A stretch of DNA of 6,644 nucleotides from Gammaproteobacteria bacterium (GTDB lineage Bacteria; Pseudomonadota; Gammaproteobacteria; SZUA-229): the NCBI GenBank assembly GCA_013138755.1, contig WTCC01000255.1:1-6644 (forward strand), read 5' to 3'. Under the pieces are notes generated by a model. The model was not told where the DNA came from, made no database searches, and saw only the letters and a list, made by a program, of their open reading frames with translations. This document shows positions 6,259-6,644 of this stretch, one piece after another (the stretch's first letter is position 1; each line of letters starts with the position of its first letter). Both the position numbers and the translations under genes were made by a program.

Positions 6259-6644
6259 ATGCGTATAGTCGAAGAAGCCTTAACCTTTGATGATGTTTTA
6301 TTGGTTCCTGCCCACTCCAAAGTGATGCCTAAAGATGTATCACTAAAGACCAAAGTTACCCGTGATATCTCCCTGAACGTGCCACTGTTGTCCGCTGCCA
6401 TGGATACAGTGACTGAATCACGTCTTGCTATTGCCTTAGCTCAGGAAGGTGGTCTGGGTATTATCCACAAAAACATGACGCCTAAAGAGCAGGCAGCGGA
6501 AGTCAATACGGTTAAAAAATACGAAAGTGGCGTGATTGTAGAACCGGTGACAGTAACACCGGACATGACAGTACGCGATGTTATGGCGCTGCGTGAAAGA
6601 TACCATATCTCCGGTATGCCTGTTGTCGATGGCGATGAATTGGT
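6259..6644 (+). CDS. guaB: IMP dehydrogenase (3' end cut by window edge)
   Basis: GuaB oxidises IMP to XMP with NAD+, the committed step of GMP synthesis in the cytoplasm. The 128 complete visible codons give the characteristic N-terminus: [16 protein letters not shown] (5-20), the first beta strands of the TIM barrel with [14 protein letters not shown] (40-53), then [15 protein letters not shown] (59-73). From about residue 93 the CBS (Bateman) domain starts, with [14 protein letters not shown] (95-108) and [13 protein letters not shown] (115-127). The catalytic cysteine loop and flap would be well beyond the window. The start is supported by a GGGA ribosome binding site and by the exact fit of the N-terminus to the family. 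The strong promoter just upstream should serve it. guaA often follows guaB but is out of view here. Confidence 0.97.
   Translation, partial: MRIVEEALTFDDVLLVPAHSKVMPKDVSLKTKVTRDISLNVPLLSAAMDTVTESRLAIALAQEGGLGIIHKNMTPKEQAAEVNTVKKYESGVIVEPVTVTPDMTVRDVMALRERYHISGMPVVDGDEL

Overview
The window looks like a chromosomal core segment of a gammaproteobacterium. The evidence is a DksA with the classical N-terminal region and DxxDxA tip motif, an XseA of about the same length and layout as the E. coli enzyme, and the divergent xseA / guaB arrangement also found in enterobacteria. Coding regions are of moderate GC and the two main intergenic gaps are AT-rich. I cannot assign a genus. I see no rRNA, tRNA, insertion sequence, CRISPR array, phage gene or other sign of recent transfer.

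Layout from left to right. The left edge holds dksA on the minus strand, cut by the window after 117 codons. An AT-rich gap of 234 bases (353-586) follows, with a weak candidate dksA promoter and no convincing terminator. Next come three minus-strand genes in one tight block, transcribed from right to left. These are xseA (4704-6080, exonuclease VII large subunit), a periplasmic adaptor (membrane fusion protein) gene (3674-4744) whose start lies 41 bases inside the end of xseA, and a 1026-residue RND inner-membrane efflux permease (587-3667) that begins 6 bases after the adaptor's stop codon. A 178-base divergent control region (6081-6258) separates xseA from guaB on the plus strand. It holds a near-consensus sigma70 promoter for guaB. 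guaB runs off the right edge after about 128 codons.

How the genes relate. The adaptor and permease should form the inner-membrane and periplasmic parts of a proton-driven tripartite pump. No outer-membrane channel gene is present, so a TolC-like partner would have to come from elsewhere. The pump genes depend on xseA for position and probably for transcription and translational coupling, although XseA (DNA repair nuclease) has no obvious functional link to efflux. DksA is the RNA polymerase cofactor of ppGpp, and the guaB promoter has the GC-rich discriminator typical of stringently controlled promoters, so guaB is a plausible DksA target.

I did not find a clearly novel system. The points most worth a second look are the xseA/adaptor overlap with its run of eight A residues and GTG start, the paired cysteines at the base of the adaptor hairpin, the two inverted repeats in the guaB promoter and leader, and the Asn in place of the TM10 lysine of AcrB in the permease.
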